Source: Agrococcus sp. SGAir0287 (lineage in GTDB: Bacteria > Actinomycetota > Actinomycetes > Actinomycetales > Microbacteriaceae). Taken from it: a stretch of 64,000 nucleotides of DNA. How positions within the stretch are numbered: position 1 is the first letter of the stretch; every line of letters begins with the position of its first letter. The translations under genes and the position numbers were made by a program. The notes beneath the pieces are model-generated. The model did not search any database. It was not told the origin of the DNA and saw only the letters and a list, made by a program, of their open reading frames with translations. The stretch spans positions 372,001 through 436,000 of the forward strand of contig NZ_CP027942.1 in assembly GCF_005484985.1 (NCBI RefSeq), written 5' to 3'. Below are positions 48,006-56,945 of this stretch, piece by piece.

Positions 48006-48866
48006 ATGAGCACCGTCGAGCAGCAGCGCCGCCCGAACGCATCGGCGGCCATCACGGGCATCGGCCTCTTCATCGTCGGCCTCGTGCTGCTGTTCAACGG
48101 CGTGCCGAGCCTCTTCGGCAGCCTCGGGAGCCTCGTGCAGTGGGCGGCGGTGCTCGGCTTCGAGCGTGCGATCGAGACGACGCTGCCGTACATGATCGTG
48201 CCGGCGCTCATGACCGTGGGTGGCCTGCTCATGGTGCGCGGCGGCTTCGGCATCCTGCGCAGGCAGGGCCGGCAGGGTGCCCGGTGGGCGCGCGAGGAGT
48301 GGCAGCAGCAGCAACCGCAGGTGCCGCAGCGCGTGCAGTCGGCGCGCGACCAGCTGCAGCGCCAGGGCGCCTCGGCGTGGCAGCAGGCGCAGCAGCGCGG
48401 GCAGCAGGCGACGGGATGGGCGCAGCAGCAGGGACGCCCGGGATGGCCGGGTCAGCCGCAGCAGGCGCAAGGCAGGCAGCAGCAGTGGGCCGGGCAGCAG
48501 CAGTGGCCCGGCCAGCAGCAGCGCATGCAGCAGCCGCCGCCTCCGCAGCCGAGCCAGCGTCAGCTCGCGCCGCAGCAGCAGCAGCGGCAGCCGTCGACGC
48601 TCGAGCGCATGCAGCAGCGCATCGCCGACTCGGCGACCGCCGCCGACCGCGCCAGGGACCGTGCGACCGCGAAGCACGAGCAGCAGGCGGCTGCGCTGCA
48701 GCAGCGCGCCGAGCGCGCCGCGCAGCAGGCGGCGGGCGGCTCGTTCGGGACACCGGAGCTCGTCGCCGGTCGTCGCGCGTCGAGCATCCTCTCCTCCTCG
48801 TCGCTGCGCGCGTCGTCGCTCGGCCGCACCTCGTTGACGCTCGACTCCCTGCGCCTGCGCCGGTAG
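48006..48866 (+). CDS. Membrane protein with long Gln-rich cytoplasmic tail
   Basis: 286 aa. Two TM segments near residues 15-38 and 60-82 are followed by a tail of roughly 200 residues. About residues 95-200 are extremely rich in Gln with Pro, Gly and Trp (WQQQQPQVPQ, GWAQQQGRPGWPGQPQQ), then a predicted helix (ADRARDRATAKHEQQAAALQQRAERAAQQ) and a Ser/Leu-rich end (SSILSSSSLRASSLG). The tail looks intrinsically disordered, then coiled-coil. No family recognised. ATG at 48006; the codons use CAG throughout. It is followed by another membrane protein gene 62 nt downstream. Confidence 0.78.
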   Translation: MSTVEQQRRPNASAAITGIGLFIVGLVLLFNGVPSLFGSLGSLVQWAAVLGFERAIETTLPYMIVPALMTVGGLLMVRGGFGILRRQGRQGARWAREEWQQQQPQVPQRVQSARDQLQRQGASAWQQAQQRGQQATGWAQQQGRPGWPGQPQQAQGRQQQWAGQQQWPGQQQRMQQPPPPQPSQRQLAPQQQQRQPSTLERMQQRIADSATAADRARDRATAKHEQQAAALQQRAERAAQQAAGGSFGTPELVAGRRASSILSSSSLRASSLGRTSLTLDSLRLRR

Positions 48867-48928
48867 CGCAGCGCGCCGCCGGCCGCACCGATTCGCCTCG
48901 CCCGCGCGGCGGATGGGATGCTGGATGC

Positions 48929-49441
48929 GTGACCTCCCGCCCCGACGACGACGCCCGACCCGGCTCGGGTGACCGCGACGGAGGCGACGCCGCGGGCGCG
49001 CCCACGCCGGCAGAGGAGCCGGCCGCAGCGACGGACGCGCCGGTCGAGCCCGCTGAGGCGGAGGTCGCCGCGGCGCGCGCCGACGCATCGTCGACCGAGC
49101 CGCCCGTCGAGCGCGAGCGCTCCGTGACCGTCGAGCGCGACGACGTGCAGGTGCGGGCGCGACTCGTGCCGCGCTACGGCCGCTTCATGGTGCTCGGCGC
49201 CATCGTCGGCGCGGTCGGCGGCTGGCTCTTCTCGCGGCTCGGCTCGTCAGGACCGTGGCTCGGCGCGGGTCCGACCATCGACACGTCGGCGGTCGTGCCC
49301 TTCCTCGTCGTCGTCGGCATCGTCGTCGGCATCGTGCTCGGCGCGGTCGTCGCGATCCTGCTCGAGCGCATCGTCGGTCGTCGGCGCCGCACGCTCACCG
49401 CCGAGCGCACCCGTCACCACCGCGACGACGCCTCGGACTGA
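48929..49441 (+). CDS. Two-TM membrane protein with acidic N-terminus
   Basis: 170 aa. The first 75 residues are acidic, Ala/Pro-rich and probably disordered (PTPAEEPAAATDAPVEPAEA). Then VPRYGRFMVLGAIVGAVGGW forms TM1 (about 90-110), and VVPFLVVVGIVVGIVLGAVV TM2 (about 125-148), followed by the basic RRRRTLTAERTRHHR tail. Many actinobacteria have such a protein of unknown function. GTG at 48929, with GGATGC directly before it. Possibly cotranscribed with the Gln-rich gene. Confidence 0.72.
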   Translation: MTSRPDDDARPGSGDRDGGDAAGAPTPAEEPAAATDAPVEPAEAEVAAARADASSTEPPVERERSVTVERDDVQVRARLVPRYGRFMVLGAIVGAVGGWLFSRLGSSGPWLGAGPTIDTSAVVPFLVVVGIVVGIVLGAVVAILLERIVGRRRRTLTAERTRHHRDDASD

Positions 49442-49583
49442 CCCCGCGGTCCCCGCCGCATCCGTCGTGCGCACCGTCGCCGCTCGGTGCGCGGCGCACC
49501 CCTGCGGCGCGTCCCTGCCGCGCATCGCGCGCATCCGACCGACGCCGCGGCGCGCACCCTCGACGTGCGGGAGGATCGAGGCG

Positions 49584-52091
49584 ATGCCCCTCCTCGACCA
49601 CGCACCCTCGCCCTGGGATCCCGACGCCGCGTTCGACGCCTTCGCGGGCTGGGCCTTCGACGAGCGCGGCCTGAGCCTCTACCCGGCGCAGGAGGAGGCC
49701 CTCATGGAGATCGTGAGCGGGGCGAACGTCATCCTCGCCACGCCGACGGGCACCGGCAAGTCGCTCGTGGCGATCGGCGCGCACTTCGCCGCCGTCGCGC
49801 AAGGAAGGCGAACGTTCTACACCGCGCCGATCAAGGCGCTCGTGAGCGAGAAGTTCTTCGACCTCGTCGGCATCTTCGGCGCCGAGCGCGTCGGCATGGT
49901 GACGGGCGACTCGTCCGTGAACCCCGACGCCCCGATCGTCTGCTGCACGGCCGAGATCCTCGCGAACGTCGCGCTGCGGCAGGGCGCGGATGCCGACGTC
50001 GGCCAGGTCGTCATGGACGAGTTCCACTTCTACGGCGATCCGCAGCGCGGCTGGGCGTGGCAGGTGCCGCTGCTCGCGCTGCCGCAGGCGCAGTTCGTGC
50101 TCATGTCGGCGACGCTCGGCGACGTCACGCGCATCGCCGACGACCTGAGCGCCAGGACGGGCCGCGAGACCGCGCAGGTGACGGGCGTCGAACGACCCGT
50201 GCCGCTGCACTTCTCGTACGCCATGACGCCCGTGCACGAGACGATCGACGAGCTGCTCGCCACGCAGCGCTCGCCCGTCTACATCGTGCACTTCTCGCAG
50301 GCCGCGGCGCTCGAGCGGGCGCAGGCCCTCACGTCGACGAAGGTCGTGAGCCGCGAGCAGCGGGATCGCATCGCGGACGCGATCGGCGACTTCCGCTTCA
50401 CGACGCGCTTCGGGCAGACGCTCTCCCGGCTCGTGCGCGCCGGCATCGGCGTGCACCACGCCGGCATGCTGCCGCGCTATCGACGGCTGGTGGAGCAACT
50501 CGCGCAGCAGGGGCTGCTGCGCGTCATCTGCGGCACCGACACCCTCGGCGTCGGCATCAACGTGCCCATCCGCACCGTGCTCCTCACGGCGCTCACGAAG
50601 TACGACGGGCAGCGCATGCGGCACCTCACCGCCCGCGAGTTCCACCAGATCGCCGGACGCGCGGGGCGGGCAGGCTTCGACACCGCGGGCGACGTCGTCG
50701 CCCAGGCGCCCGAGCACGAGGCGGAGAACGCGAAGCAGCTCGCGAAGGTCGGCGACGACCCCAAGAGGCGCCGCAAGCTCGTGCGCAAGAAGGCCCCGGA
50801 TGGGTTCGTCTCGTGGGGGGAGCCGTCGTTCCAGCGGCTCATCGACGCCGAGCCCGAGCCGCTGCGGTCGCAGATGCAGGTGACGCACGCGATGGTGCTC
50901 GGCGTCATCGGTCGCCGCGGCGACGCGTTCGCGGACATGCGCGACCTCATCCGCTCCTCCCACGGCACGCGCCGCGAGCAGCTCGCCCTCGAGCGTCGAG
51001 CGCTCGCGATCTACCGCACGCTGCGCACCGCGGGCGTCGTCGAGCAGCATCCCGACCCCGCGGATCCGAGACGGCAGGTCATCCGCCTCACCGTCGACCT
51101 CCCGCCGCAGTTCGCCCTCAACCAGCCGCTGTCGCCGTTCGCGCTCGAGGTGATCGACGTGCTGGATCCCGACTCGCCCACGCACCACCTCGACGTCGTG
51201 TCCGTCATCGAGGCGACGCTCGACGACCCCCGGCCGATCCTCGCGCAGCAGCAGTTCCTCGCGCGCGGCGAGGCCGTCGCGGCGATGAAGGCCGACGGCA
51301 TCGACTACGACGAGCGCATGGAGCTGCTCGAGGAGGTCACGCATCCGAAGCCCCTCGAGGAGCTGCTCACCGAGGCGCTGCGCGTCTTCGCGTCGTCGCA
51401 GCCGTGGGTCGAGGATGCCGTCCTGTCGCCGAAGTCGGTCGTGCGCGACATGTGGGAGCGGGCGATGACGTTCGCCGAGTACGTGCAGCACTACGGGCTG
51501 TCGCGCTCGGAGGGGCTCGTGCTGCGCTACCTGTCGGACGCGTACCGGGCGATCCGGCAGACGGTGCCGGAGGAGGCGAAGGGCGAGGAGCTCGTCGACC
51601 TCATCGAATGGCTCGGCGCCGTCGTGCGGCAGGTCGACTCGAGCCTGCTCGACGAGTGGGAGGAGCTGCTCCACCCGACCGACGACGCGGATGCGCCCGT
51701 CGCGCCGCCGCCCCCGCCGACGATCGTCGCGAACCCTCGCGCCTTCCGCATCCTCGTGCGCAACGCGCTCTTCCAGCGCGTGCAGCTCGCGGCGCTCGAC
51801 CGCGTCGACGCGCTCGGGGAGCTCGACGGGCCGCACGGCTTCGACGCCGACGCGTGGGGGGAGGCGCTCGACGCGTACTTCGCCGAGCACGACTCGATCG
51901 GCACGGGGGCCGATGCGCGATCGGCGCGCATGCTCGTCGTCGACGAGGGCACGACGGCGTGGGAGGTGCAGCAGATCCTCGCCGACCCGGCCGGCGACCA
52001 CGACTGGCGCATCTGGGCGACGGTCGATCTCGAGGCGTCGGCGGAGGCGGGCGAGCCCGTCGTGCGCGTGACGCGGGTGGGGCGGATGTAG
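49584..52091 (+). CDS. DEAD/DEAH-box helicase, DUF3516 (Ski2-like)
   Basis: 835 aa. SF2 helicase core: Q-like LYPAQEEALMEI, Walker A ATPTGTGKSLVA near residue 55, Walker B MDEFHFYGD near 145 (DEFH, as in this family), motif III MSATL, and C-terminal helicase motifs IV-VI near 250-390 ending HQIAGRAGRAGFDTAG. The C-terminal half (about 440-835) is the DUF3516 domain. The family is specific to actinobacteria and thought to process RNA or DNA. ATG at 49584 with GGAGG upstream. It stands alone and converges with the serine hydrolase gene across an inverted pair of repeat elements. Confidence 0.95.
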   Translation: MPLLDHAPSPWDPDAAFDAFAGWAFDERGLSLYPAQEEALMEIVSGANVILATPTGTGKSLVAIGAHFAAVAQGRRTFYTAPIKALVSEKFFDLVGIFGAERVGMVTGDSSVNPDAPIVCCTAEILANVALRQGADADVGQVVMDEFHFYGDPQRGWAWQVPLLALPQAQFVLMSATLGDVTRIADDLSARTGRETAQVTGVERPVPLHFSYAMTPVHETIDELLATQRSPVYIVHFSQAAALERAQALTSTKVVSREQRDRIADAIGDFRFTTRFGQTLSRLVRAGIGVHHAGMLPRYRRLVEQLAQQGLLRVICGTDTLGVGINVPIRTVLLTALTKYDGQRMRHLTAREFHQIAGRAGRAGFDTAGDVVAQAPEHEAENAKQLAKVGDDPKRRRKLVRKKAPDGFVSWGEPSFQRLIDAEPEPLRSQMQVTHAMVLGVIGRRGDAFADMRDLIRSSHGTRREQLALERRALAIYRTLRTAGVVEQHPDPADPRRQVIRLTVDLPPQFALNQPLSPFALEVIDVLDPDSPTHHLDVVSVIEATLDDPRPILAQQQFLARGEAVAAMKADGIDYDERMELLEEVTHPKPLEELLTEALRVFASSQPWVEDAVLSPKSVVRDMWERAMTFAEYVQHYGLSRSEGLVLRYLSDAYRAIRQTVPEEAKGEELVDLIEWLGAVVRQVDSSLLDEWEELLHPTDDADAPVAPPPPPTIVANPRAFRILVRNALFQRVQLAALDRVDALGELDGPHGFDADAWGEALDAYFAEHDSIGTGADARSARMLVVDEGTTAWEVQQILADPAGDHDWRIWATVDLEASAEAGEPVVRVTRVGRM

Positions 52092-52123
52092 CGTCTCCAG
52101 GAGCGGGTGGTCGCCCCCTACGG

Positions 52124-52206
52124 CCCTTGAGGTGCGAGCGAAGCGAGCCTCGAAAGGGTCTCGGCGGCGGGATCCCTTCGAGGCTCGCTGCGCTCGCACC
52201 TCAGGG
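52124..52206. repeat. Inverted pair of GAGGTGCGAGCGAAGCGAG elements, likely bidirectional terminator
   Basis: A direct copy (52124-52158) and an inverted copy (52173-52206) of the unit found in the 58-bp array at 20826-21250. Together they form a long imperfect stem between convergent genes. Confidence 0.75.
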
Positions 52207-52275
52207 AGCGGGTGGGGCTGCGCACGCGACGCGGTCGAGCGATCGGCCTTCGGCGTGCGAGCGGAGGGGCCCGCG

Positions 52276-53367
52276 TCAGTCGCCCAGCACGTCGTCGAGC
52301 GCCGCGATCGCACCCCAGGCGCCGCCCTCGCTGTTCGCGACGACCGCGACCGTCGCATCCGCGTCGGGGTAGTGCCGCACGATCGCACTCGCGCCGACGT
52401 TCATCCCCTCCTTGTACAGCGAGCGGATGGACCCGTCCGCCCGCACCTCGATCTCGAGGCCGAAGCCGAAGTGCAGCGCCGAGCCGTCCTCCTCCTCGTG
52501 ATGCAGCACCTGCGGGGACAGGAACGCGCGCGTCGACGTCGGCGAGAGCAGGCGGCCGGCGCGGATGGCGTCCAGCAGCCGCTCGAGATCCTCGGCCGTG
52601 GCATGCATCCCGCCGTCGGGCGAGCCGATGGGCGGGTACGAGTAGACGTTCTGCCGCCAGCCGACGATCGGCCCGTCCTCGACGTCGCGGACGGGCTCCC
52701 AGCCCTCGGCGACGTCGGGCTCGGCCTCGGCCATGTGGAAGAAGCCCGAGCGCTCCATGCCCGCCGGGCGCAGCACGTGCTCGACGACGTGCTCGCGGAA
52801 CGCCGTGCCGGTCACGGCCTCGAGGACGAGACCTGCGAGCACGTAGCCGACGTTGCAGTAGCGGCAGTCGGTGCCCGGCGGCACCCGCGCGGGCTTGAAG
52901 GCGAACTGCGGCAGGAAGTCCCGCGTCGTCGTCACCGCGTAGCTCGGGCGGTCGCGCCAGAGCGCCTCGTACGACTCGCCGGCCTCCTCGTCGGCGTCGT
53001 CCGCGATGCCGGAGGTGTGGGTGAGCAGGTGCCGCAGCGTGATCGCCGGATCGATGGTCGTGCCCTCGAGGTCGAGGTGGTCGCCGATCGGCGCGTCGAG
53101 GTCGAGCACGCCGGCGTCGACCTGCTGCAGCACCGCCACGGCGGTGACGAGCTTCGTGACCGACGCGACGTCGAAGCGCGTCGACGTGGCGACGGGCACG
53201 CCCCAGCGACGAGAGGCGACGCCGAAGGCCTCCTCGTAGCGCAGCTCGCCCGCGATCGAGACGCGCACGACACCCGACAGGTCGTCCTCCTCCACCGCCG
53301 TGCGGACGGCGATGCGGATGCGGTCGTCGAGGGTCGTGTCGGTCGCGGGATCGGTGCGGGCGGCCAT
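52276..53367 (-). CDS. Serine hydrolase of the beta-lactamase/class C (S12) family
   Basis: 363 aa, no signal peptide, so cytoplasmic. Active-site motifs: SVTK (nucleophile Ser, near residue 72) and the YCN tyrosine motif near residue 168; the third motif is not obvious, but GMNVGAS near residue 340 may fill it. Homologues are esterases, D-amino-acid peptidases and penicillin-binding-like enzymes; there is no reason to call it a drug-resistance enzyme. ATG at 53367 with AGGAG upstream and TAGCCT -10 at 53427-53432. The upstream 66-aa gene is on the same strand, but a separate promoter is likely. Confidence 0.9.
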   Translation of the reverse strand: MAARTDPATDTTLDDRIRIAVRTAVEEDDLSGVVRVSIAGELRYEEAFGVASRRWGVPVATSTRFDVASVTKLVTAVAVLQQVDAGVLDLDAPIGDHLDLEGTTIDPAITLRHLLTHTSGIADDADEEAGESYEALWRDRPSYAVTTTRDFLPQFAFKPARVPPGTDCRYCNVGYVLAGLVLEAVTGTAFREHVVEHVLRPAGMERSGFFHMAEAEPDVAEGWEPVRDVEDGPIVGWRQNVYSYPPIGSPDGGMHATAEDLERLLDAIRAGRLLSPTSTRAFLSPQVLHHEEEDGSALHFGFGLEIEVRADGSIRSLYKEGMNVGASAIVRHYPDADATVAVVANSEGGAWGAIAALDDVLGD

Positions 53368-53426
53368 CGGAGGGCTCCTTCGTCGAGGGATGCCCCTCGT
53401 CGGCGCCCGTCGGCGACGAGCCCGCC

Positions 53427-53432
53427 AGGCTA
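53427..53432 (-). promoter_or_regulatory. -10 box TAGCCT of serine hydrolase gene
   Basis: TAGCCT lies 59 nt before the ATG at 53367 and overlaps the end of the 66-aa gene. Confidence 0.4.
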
Positions 53433-53630
53433 CACGGACGCGCCGGGAGCGCCCGGGGCGCGAGGATCCCGCGTCGTCGCGACGGCCGCAGCGCGCTCGC
53501 GGTCGCGCTTGCGCAGCGCGGAGATCGCGGCGCTGCGGGCGACGAGCCACTGCAGGATCAGGCTGACGACGAGCGCCGGGAGCCAGACCGGGAGCCAGAT
53601 CATGAACGTGTCGAACGGGGTGTTGCCCAT
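53430..53630 (-). CDS. Small single-TM membrane protein, 66 aa
   Basis: One hydrophobic segment (FMIWLPVWLPALVVSLILQW, about residues 9-30) followed by a basic cytoplasmic tail (RKRDRERAAAVATTRD). No family recognised. A TAGGCT box lies exactly 6 nt upstream of the ATG at 53630, the leaderless layout seen in many neighbouring genes, which is the main support for it being real. Confidence 0.6.
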   Translation of the reverse strand: MGNTPFDTFMIWLPVWLPALVVSLILQWLVARSAAISALRKRDRERAAAVATTRDPRAPGAPGASV

Positions 53631-53636
53631 GGCCGC

Positions 53637-53642
53637 AGCCTA
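53637..53642 (-). promoter_or_regulatory. -10 box TAGGCT of 66-aa gene (leaderless type)
   Basis: TAGGCT ends 6 nt before the ATG at 53630. Confidence 0.5.
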
Positions 53643-53685
53643 GGAGCCGGATGCCGGGAGGACGCCGAGCGCGGATGCCCCGGGC

Positions 53686-54969
53686 TCAGCCGCGGTAAAA
53701 GGCCTCCGCCACGCGCGCGAGGCCCGCGAGGTCGGCGACGCCCGCGAGCTCCCGCGCGGAGTGCATCGAGAGGATCGGGATGCCGACGTCGACGGTGCGG
53801 ATGCCGAGCCGCGTGGCCGTGATCGGGCCGATCGTCGAGCCGCACGGCACCGTGTTGTTCGAGACGAACTCCTGCACCGGCACGCCTGCCGCCGCGCTCC
53901 ACCCGCGCCAGGCCGCCTCGCCGGCACCGTCGGTCGCGTACCGCTGGTTCGCGTTGATCTTCAGGATGGGGCCGGAGCCGAGCACGGGTCGCACGACGGG
54001 GTCGTGCCGCTCGGGGTAGTTCGGATGCACCGAGTGCCCGACGTCGCTCGAGACGTGCCACGACCGGGCCATGGCGCGCATCCGCTCCTCCCGCGTCGCG
54101 CCGAGCGCGACGCCGATGCGCTCGAGCACCTCCGCGAGGAAGGGCCCTGCGGCGCCGGTGCGGGTCTCGGAGCCGATCTCCTCGTGGTCGAAGATCGCGA
54201 GCATCGGGATGCGGTCGGCCCCGACGCCGTCGGCGGCTGCGGCGAGCGCGACGACGCCCGCGTGCACGCTCGCGAGGTCGTCGAGCCTCCCCGCGGCGAG
54301 GAAGACGTCGTCCTTGCCGAACACGACGCCGCGAGCCGCATCCGCCACGGAGAGGTCGTAGCCGCGCACCCGGGCGGGGTCGACGCCCGCGACGCCCGCC
54401 AGCTCGCCGATCAGGTCCGCCGACTCCGGGGCGCCGAGGCCCCATACCGGCTGCGTGTGCGCCTGCCGGTCGAGCGTCAGCCCGTCGTTCACCGATCGGT
54501 CGAGATGGATGGCGAGCTGCGGCAGCCGCAGCATCGGGCCGGAGTCGACGAGCACCGAGCCGCCATCGTCGAGCACGAGGCGTCCCGCGAGGCGCAGCTC
54601 GCGGTCGAGCCACGAGCTCAGCAGCGGCCCGCCGTAGATCTCGACGCCCGCCTGCAGCCATCCGAGCCGACCCGTCGTCGGCTGCGGCTTCAGCACGAAG
54701 CCGGGGGAGTCGGTGTGCGCGCCGAGGATGCGCACGGGCGTCGTCGCGGTCGCGCCATCCGGCACGATCCAGGCGATCGCGGCGCCGTCGCGCACCACGA
54801 GGTAGCGGCCGGGCGTCGTCGGCCACGCCTCCGCCTCGTCGAGCGGCTCGAACCCGACCTCGACGAGCCGCCTGGCCACCTCGGCGGCGGCGTGCAGCGC
54901 GGAGGGGGATGCTGCGACGAGGTCGGCGAGATCCCGAGCGTGGGCGATCGGATCGGCGGCAGCGGGCAC
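53686..54969 (-). CDS. apeB: M18 family aminopeptidase
   Basis: 427 aa, normal length for ApeB/LAP4-type enzymes that form large tetrahedral dodecamers in the cytoplasm and remove acidic N-terminal residues. Zinc ligands: LGAHTDSPGF near residue 81 (His, then Asp), FDHEEIGSETR near 265 (Glu pair plus Asp) and the final His in SVHPNYPERH near 325 or SMHSARE near 405. GTG at 54969 with GGAGG 9 nt upstream; TAGCGT -10 at 55003-55008 overlaps the stop of the preceding gene. Not obviously linked to the purine genes upstream. Confidence 0.95.
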   Translation of the reverse strand: MPAAADPIAHARDLADLVAASPSALHAAAEVARRLVEVGFEPLDEAEAWPTTPGRYLVVRDGAAIAWIVPDGATATTPVRILGAHTDSPGFVLKPQPTTGRLGWLQAGVEIYGGPLLSSWLDRELRLAGRLVLDDGGSVLVDSGPMLRLPQLAIHLDRSVNDGLTLDRQAHTQPVWGLGAPESADLIGELAGVAGVDPARVRGYDLSVADAARGVVFGKDDVFLAAGRLDDLASVHAGVVALAAAADGVGADRIPMLAIFDHEEIGSETRTGAAGPFLAEVLERIGVALGATREERMRAMARSWHVSSDVGHSVHPNYPERHDPVVRPVLGSGPILKINANQRYATDGAGEAAWRGWSAAAGVPVQEFVSNNTVPCGSTIGPITATRLGIRTVDVGIPILSMHSARELAGVADLAGLARVAEAFYRG

Positions 54970-55002
54970 GGGCGGACCTCCATCGGCGGCGGGGACCCGT
55001 CC

Positions 55003-55008
55003 ACGCTA
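55003..55008 (-). promoter_or_regulatory. -10 box TAGCGT of M18 aminopeptidase gene
   Basis: TAGCGT lies 33 nt before the GTG at 54969, inside the stop codon of the DUF3054 gene. Confidence 0.4.
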
Positions 55009-55407
55009 TCGCTGCGTCGCGGCCCCCTCGGCGGCGCGGCGGCGCGGCCGGACGAGCCGGGCGACGAGACGCCAGCCGACGAGCAGGAGCAGCAGCGTCA
55101 GCGTCGCGACGACGACGAATGCGGTGGCGGTGCCCTCGCCGAGCAGCACGCGGCCGAGCATGCCGCCCGCGACCGTCACGATCCAGATCGGCACGCCGGC
55201 GCGCACGGGCGCGACGGGGCGGCGCCACGCGAGCGACGCCAGCCAGGCGACCGCGAGCGCCGACACGAACGGCGCGGCCGTCGTCACGACGCCGACGAGC
55301 GTGGACGATCCGTGGCTCGCACGGCCGACGGCGGCGAAGAGCACGACGGCGACGAGGTCGATCGTCGCAGCGATCGCGACGCGGCGCGCGCGGATGCGGG
55401 CGGCCAC
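55006..55407 (-). CDS. DUF3054 family membrane protein
   Basis: 133 aa with four TM segments. The family pattern is plain: ATIDLVAVVLFAAVGRASHG at TM1, PFVSALAVAWLASLAWRRP at TM2, then VPIWIVTVAGGMLGRVLLGEGTATAF and the last TM LTLLLLLVGWRLVARLV. Function unknown. GTG at 55407, only 5 nt downstream of the purF stop, so it is cotranscribed with purF. In many actinobacteria the gene after purF is purM; here this protein occupies that position and no purM is present in the window. Confidence 0.85.
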   Translation of the reverse strand: MAARIRARRVAIAATIDLVAVVLFAAVGRASHGSSTLVGVVTTAAPFVSALAVAWLASLAWRRPVAPVRAGVPIWIVTVAGGMLGRVLLGEGTATAFVVVATLTLLLLLVGWRLVARLVRPRRRAAEGAATQR

Positions 55408-55412
55408 GGGCG

Positions 55413-56867
55413 TCAGCTCAGCTGGGTGCGCTCGACCCAGGAGAGGTACTCGTCCGTCACGGTGCCCGTGACGTACTCGCCCGTGAAGCACGACATGTCG
55501 AGGCCGGCGATGTCCGAGCCCTCGAGGATCGCCGACTGCATGTCCGCGACCTCCTGATACACGGTGTAGTCGGCGCCGAGCGCCCGATTGACCTCGGGGA
55601 TGGTCTTGCCGGCGGCGATGAGCTCGGCGCGCGAGGGCATGTTGATGCCGTACACGTGCGGGAAGCGCACGGGCGGCGCCGCGGACGTGAACGTGACCTT
55701 GTTCGCGCCGGCCTGCCGCGTCATCTCGACGATCTCGCGGCTCGTCGTGCCGCGCACGATCGAGTCGTCGACGACGAGCACGTTCTTGCCGCGGAACTCG
55801 CTCGGCATCGCGTTGAGCTTCTGCCGCACCGACCGCTTGCGCTGCTCCTGGCCGGGCATGATGAACGTCCGCCCGACGTAGCGGTTCTTGTAGTAGCCCT
55901 CGCGGTACTCGATGCCGAGCCGCCTGGCGACCTGCATCGCCGCGGGCCGCGCGGAGTCGGGGATGGGCATGACGACGTCGATGTCGCCGCTCGGTGTGTA
56001 CTGCGCGATGGTGTCGGCGAGGCGGTCGCCGAGGCGCAGCCGCGCGTCGTAGACGCCGATGCCGTTCATCGTCGAGTCGGGGCGGGCCAGGTAGACGTAC
56101 TCGAACGAGCACGGCAGGAGCACCGGGTTCGGGTGGCACTGCTGCGAGACCATCTCGCCGTCGAGCGTGATGAACACGGCCTCGCCCGGCGCGACGTCGC
56201 GCACGACCTCGTAGCCCGACGCCTCGAGCACGAGCGACTCCGACGCGAGCACCCACTCCATCCGATTGCCCGCCGGGCGACGGCCGAGGATGAGCGGGCG
56301 GATGCCGTAGGGGTCGCGGAAGCCGAGCATGCCGTGGCCGGCGATGAGCGCGATGGCGGCGTACGAGCCCTCGACGCGCTCGTGCACGCGACGCACGGCG
56401 GTGAAGAGCTGGTCGGCGTCGAGGCCCGAGCCGTTCACGAGCTGCTGCAGCTCGGAGCCGAGCACGTTGACGAGCATCTCGGTGTCGGAGCCCGAGTTCA
56501 CGTGCCGCATGTCGAGCGTCTCGAGCTGCGCCGCGAGCTCGCGGGTGTTCGTGAGGTTGCCGTTGTGCACGAGCACGATGCCGTAGGGCGCGTTCACGTA
56601 GAACGGCTGGGCCTCGAGCTCGTTCGACGCCTCGCCCTTCGTCGCGTAGCGCACGTGACCGAGGCCGACGTTGCCGAGGAGGGTGCGCATGTCGCGCGTG
56701 CGGAAGGCCTCGCGCACCTGCCCCTGCGCCTTGCGGACGTGGGCGTGCCGACCGTCGATGGTGGCGATGCCGCAGGAGTCCTGGCCTCGGTGCTGGAGGA
56801 GCGCCAGCGCGTCGTAGACCTGCTGGTTGACGGGGCTGGTGGAGACCAGGCCGACGATGCCGCACAC
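55413..56867 (-). CDS. purF: Amidophosphoribosyltransferase
   Basis: 484 aa. First step of purine synthesis, PRPP plus glutamine to phosphoribosylamine. The chosen GTG at 56867 gives MCGIVGLVS, putting the nucleophile Cys at position 2 as maturation requires; a longer in-frame start upstream would bury it. AGGAG lies 10 nt before. Glutaminase motifs: LLQHRGQDSCGIAT near 27 and VHNGNLTNTREL near 105; GSDTE near 150. PRTase motif VLVVDDSIVRGTTSREI near 360. The C-terminal DMSCFTGEYVTG resembles the cysteine motif of Fe-S type PurF. First gene of a purF-DUF3054 unit. Confidence 0.98.
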   Translation of the reverse strand: MCGIVGLVSTSPVNQQVYDALALLQHRGQDSCGIATIDGRHAHVRKAQGQVREAFRTRDMRTLLGNVGLGHVRYATKGEASNELEAQPFYVNAPYGIVLVHNGNLTNTRELAAQLETLDMRHVNSGSDTEMLVNVLGSELQQLVNGSGLDADQLFTAVRRVHERVEGSYAAIALIAGHGMLGFRDPYGIRPLILGRRPAGNRMEWVLASESLVLEASGYEVVRDVAPGEAVFITLDGEMVSQQCHPNPVLLPCSFEYVYLARPDSTMNGIGVYDARLRLGDRLADTIAQYTPSGDIDVVMPIPDSARPAAMQVARRLGIEYREGYYKNRYVGRTFIMPGQEQRKRSVRQKLNAMPSEFRGKNVLVVDDSIVRGTTSREIVEMTRQAGANKVTFTSAAPPVRFPHVYGINMPSRAELIAAGKTIPEVNRALGADYTVYQEVADMQSAILEGSDIAGLDMSCFTGEYVTGTVTDEYLSWVERTQLS

Positions 56868-56945
56868 GAGAAGGGGGCTCCTGACTGCAGAGCGGGGGAC
56901 GGGGCGCGTCGAGCCTACTCCCCGGCGCATCCGCCGCCGCGCGCG

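Noticed and set aside
52276..53367. Antibiotic-resistance beta-lactamase
   Set aside because: No signal peptide and only the general S12 motifs (SVTK, YCN); an esterase or peptidase role is as likely.
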